Under the pieces are notes generated by a model. That model saw nothing but the letters and a program-made list of their open reading frames with translations, made no database searches and was not told the origin of the DNA. Both the position numbers and the translations under genes were made by a program. Shown here piece after piece: positions 62,631 to 64,000 of a stretch of 64,000 nucleotides of DNA; the first letter of the stretch is position 1; each line of letters begins with the position of its first letter. This DNA comes from an uncultured Ruminococcus sp. (GTDB lineage Bacteria > Bacillota > Clostridia > Oscillospirales > Acutalibacteraceae): NCBI GenBank assembly GCA_902762615.1, contig CACWOX010000010.1, positions 1 through 64,000 of the forward strand. The letters run 5' to 3'.

Positions 62631-62756
62631 ATGAGAAGAAATATTTTGGCAGCATTCGGTCTGTCGCTGGGCATCGTGGGCACAGTGATCTCCATCACAG
62701 CCATTGTACTTGCGGGCTGCGGATTGGGCGGCAGCAAGCGTATGTACAGACATTAG
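62631..62756 (+). CDS. 41-aa membrane peptide or minimal lipoprotein
   Basis: An ATG at 62631 with an AAAGGTGGTG ribosome binding site opens a 41-residue frame: a basic start (MRRN), one hydrophobic helix (about residues 4-27, FGLSLGIVGTVISITAIVLAG), a cysteine in a lipobox-like VLAGC, and a glycine/basic tail ending KRMYRH. A TATAAT lies at 62596-62601, and a strong terminator follows directly. So it has the outfit of a real transcription unit. It lies between divergent adhE and converging spo0A. I do not recognise it. Confidence 0.55.
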   Translation: MRRNILAAFGLSLGIVGTVISITAIVLAGCGLGGSKRMYRH

Positions 62757-62770
62757 TTTTTCCTCCAATA

Positions 62771-62818
62771 AAAGCCGGACGGAAGCGCTGCAATGGCAGA
62801 TTGCTTCAGTCCGGCTTT
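62771..62818. terminator. Bidirectional terminator
   Basis: AAAGCCGGAC (62771-62780) pairs perfectly with GTCCGGCTTT (62809-62818), extended by GAAGC/GCTTC inside. It can end both the small peptide gene and the converging Spo0A-like gene. Confidence 0.88.
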
Positions 62819-62822
62819 GTTT

Positions 62823-63635
62823 TCAGGATGCAGTGCACAGAGTCATGCGGAGCTTATCGGCTATCATTGCGATGAATTCGCTGTTGGTCGGCTTGCCGCG
62901 TGAATTATGAATGGTGCTGCCGAAATAGGCGCAGAGGAAGTCGATATCCCCTCTGTCCCATGCGACCTCAATGGCATGGCGTATGGCACGTTCCACGCGG
63001 GAAGGCGTTGTGTCGAAGCTTTCAGCCACGCCCGGATAAAGCTCCTTGGTCACGGCGTTGATGATCTCGGGTCTTAATACGGTATTGATGATGGCGCAGC
63101 GAAGATATTGATAACCCTTTATATGAGCAGGCACGCCAACCTTATGCATGATGTCGGTAACCATTATTTCCAGCTCACCCGGATCGACAGATGCGTCATA
63201 GCGAAATGAGCCGTTATCTCTTGAGGAATCGACTCTGCCTGCGGTTCCGCAGAGCACAGACCAGATTTTCTCAGGCAAAGTATCACGCGAAATGACCACT
63301 GAAGCCCCTGCGCTGTACAGCTCACGTTCCAGCCTGAAGGATACGAATTCGCACATCACTATAAACTCGGGGCAGCGCTGCCCAAGCTTTCTTTTGGCTT
63401 CCCTGATAAAAGACACCGCGTCCTTGTCGCCCAGAAACAGGTCCAGCAAAATGCATGAATGGGGATGGCGCATGATCTCTTCAATAAACGAGGCACTGTC
63501 ATTTGCGGTTGAAATGATCCTGCTCAAAGCATCGGTTGACAATGCACTTTTGTCGGAAAGATGGCTGTCATTTATTCTGCGAATGAGCATATTTTTATTG
63601 TCATGAGACATTATTATTTCTGCACTGTTATACAT
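62823..63635 (-). CDS. spo0A: Spo0A homologue with degenerate receiver domain
   Basis: This 270-residue protein has a Spo0A C-terminal DNA-binding domain that is strongly conserved (about 157-265): DIMHKVGVPAHIKGYQYLR, the recognition region TTPSRVERAIRHAIEVAW, and GKPTNSEFIAMIADK. The N-terminal receiver (about 15-125) is eroded. Asp65 in CILLDLFLGD sits at the phosphoacceptor strand, but the acidic pair after strand 1 is gone, the Thr/Ser of strand 4 is replaced (FIVMCEF), and the strand 5 lysine is replaced (VVISRDTL). It therefore may not be switched by phosphorylation. The start has GGAG eight bases upstream. It could be the sole Spo0A or a paralogue. Confidence 0.85.
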   Translation of the reverse strand: MYNSAEIIMSHDNKNMLIRRINDSHLSDKSALSTDALSRIISTANDSASFIEEIMRHPHSCILLDLFLGDKDAVSFIREAKRKLGQRCPEFIVMCEFVSFRLERELYSAGASVVISRDTLPEKIWSVLCGTAGRVDSSRDNGSFRYDASVDPGELEIMVTDIMHKVGVPAHIKGYQYLRCAIINTVLRPEIINAVTKELYPGVAESFDTTPSRVERAIRHAIEVAWDRGDIDFLCAYFGSTIHNSRGKPTNSEFIAMIADKLRMTLCTAS

Positions 63636-64000
63636 AATTACATCTCCGAATCGAATAATTTGTTTTAAAATGGTTTCCGAAGGCTGCCGGATAAAACAGT
63701 TTTACGGGTTATGGGGTAATATTCCGTCGACGAATCTACCGTGAATTATGCTAACACACAAATTTGCTTTTTTCAATCATTTCCGACGAATAATTTCTGT
63801 TTTTCCAAATTTTTGTATTTTCACACCACCGTTACTCAAATTCAAAATGCAAATCCCACTTCATTTTTATATCAATCCATTCATCGACATATTCCTCCTG
63901 CACAAAACAAAATACGACATTATAAAATATCACTTGCATAAAAATCCCCAAAAACGGGCGTAACTTTTATTATTTATATTGTTTGGTACAGTATGGCGAC
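63636..64000. other. Region upstream of the Spo0A-like gene
   Basis: No convincing gene is visible. Two CGACGAA sequences (63728-63734, 63784-63790), one base from the Spo0A-box core TGNCGAA, lie upstream of the gene and could allow autoregulation; this is weak. A 35-codon minus-strand frame at 63832-63939, with GGGG six bases before its ATG and an acidic end (HFEFE), might encode a small peptide, but evidence is thin. Plus-strand frames here look like chance. Confidence 0.3.

Noticed and set aside
62823..62910. Plus-strand frame across the terminator and spo0A end
   Set aside because: It crosses a perfect terminator hairpin and is antisense to conserved Spo0A sequence.
63741..63963. Two short plus-strand frames
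   Set aside because: AT-rich, overlapping each other in different frames, with no ribosome binding site or recognisable pattern.

Overview
The window reads as a chromosomal segment of a Gram-positive, anaerobic, fermentative Firmicute, most likely a Clostridia member of the Ruminococcaceae/Oscillospiraceae type. This is inferred from AGGAGG ribosome binding sites, TTGACA-17-TATAAT promoters, two tRNA-sensing T-box leaders, a bifunctional adhE with a textbook Rex box, SpoIID and a Spo0A-like regulator. Species cannot be named from sequence alone. I see no rRNA, tRNA or CRISPR array.

Layout. 1-2760: two small redox or stress modules, each with its own regulator (HxlR with a nitroreductase operon; Rrf2 with a PPOX-fold flavoprotein). 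2950-3990: decayed mobile DNA (integrase pseudogene interrupted by an IS1182-type remnant, plus a palindromic repeat that recurs at 25.35 kb). 4000-16000: AI-2E family permease, class II aldolase, threonine deaminase with RidA, a phosphatase, a DUF4832 lipoprotein facing a GH53 galactanase, a DEAD-box helicase, a Dabb protein and ilvC. 16000-25300: cell-surface and envelope genes. They include two putative sortase substrates sharing a repeated C-terminal domain, SpoIID, a polytopic protein with a Q/N/P/Y-rich tail, a hemolysin-III protein and a LysR regulator.

25400-33700 (minus strand): uvrB, then a seven-gene accessory block, then uvrA and ybaK. The block holds a tightly overlapped DUF3791-DUF3990-DUF3791-ATPase cassette (toxin/antitoxin-like), a MazG-type pyrophosphohydrolase, a VOC stub and a DUF4279 protein. 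33900-39200: D-Ala-D-Ala carboxypeptidase, a polar amino acid ABC importer, a MATE exporter and a small CxxC protein. 39200-42700: a cysteine T-box operon (unknown gene, cysE, cysS). 42800-49600: a complete trpEGDCFBA operon behind a tryptophan T-box.

49680-58800: two polysaccharide deacetylases, hisH-hisF, two CDP-glycerol glycerophosphotransferase-like enzymes with an IspD/TarI-type cytidylyltransferase (probable wall or surface polymer synthesis), and an epimerase. 58870-64000: an APH-fold kinase, Rex-controlled adhE, a 41-residue membrane peptide, and a Spo0A homologue with an eroded receiver domain.

The most unusual structure is a family of four intergenic elements, at about 25.9, 31.7, 41.2 and 59.7 kb. 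Each is a degenerate tandem array of 7-bp units running in exact register into a small GC-rich hairpin. Each sits between two co-directional genes, starting at or near the upstream stop codon and ending just before the downstream ribosome binding site. With the DUF3990 cassette, the Cys T-box unknown gene and the degenerate Spo0A, these are the best leads for new biology.
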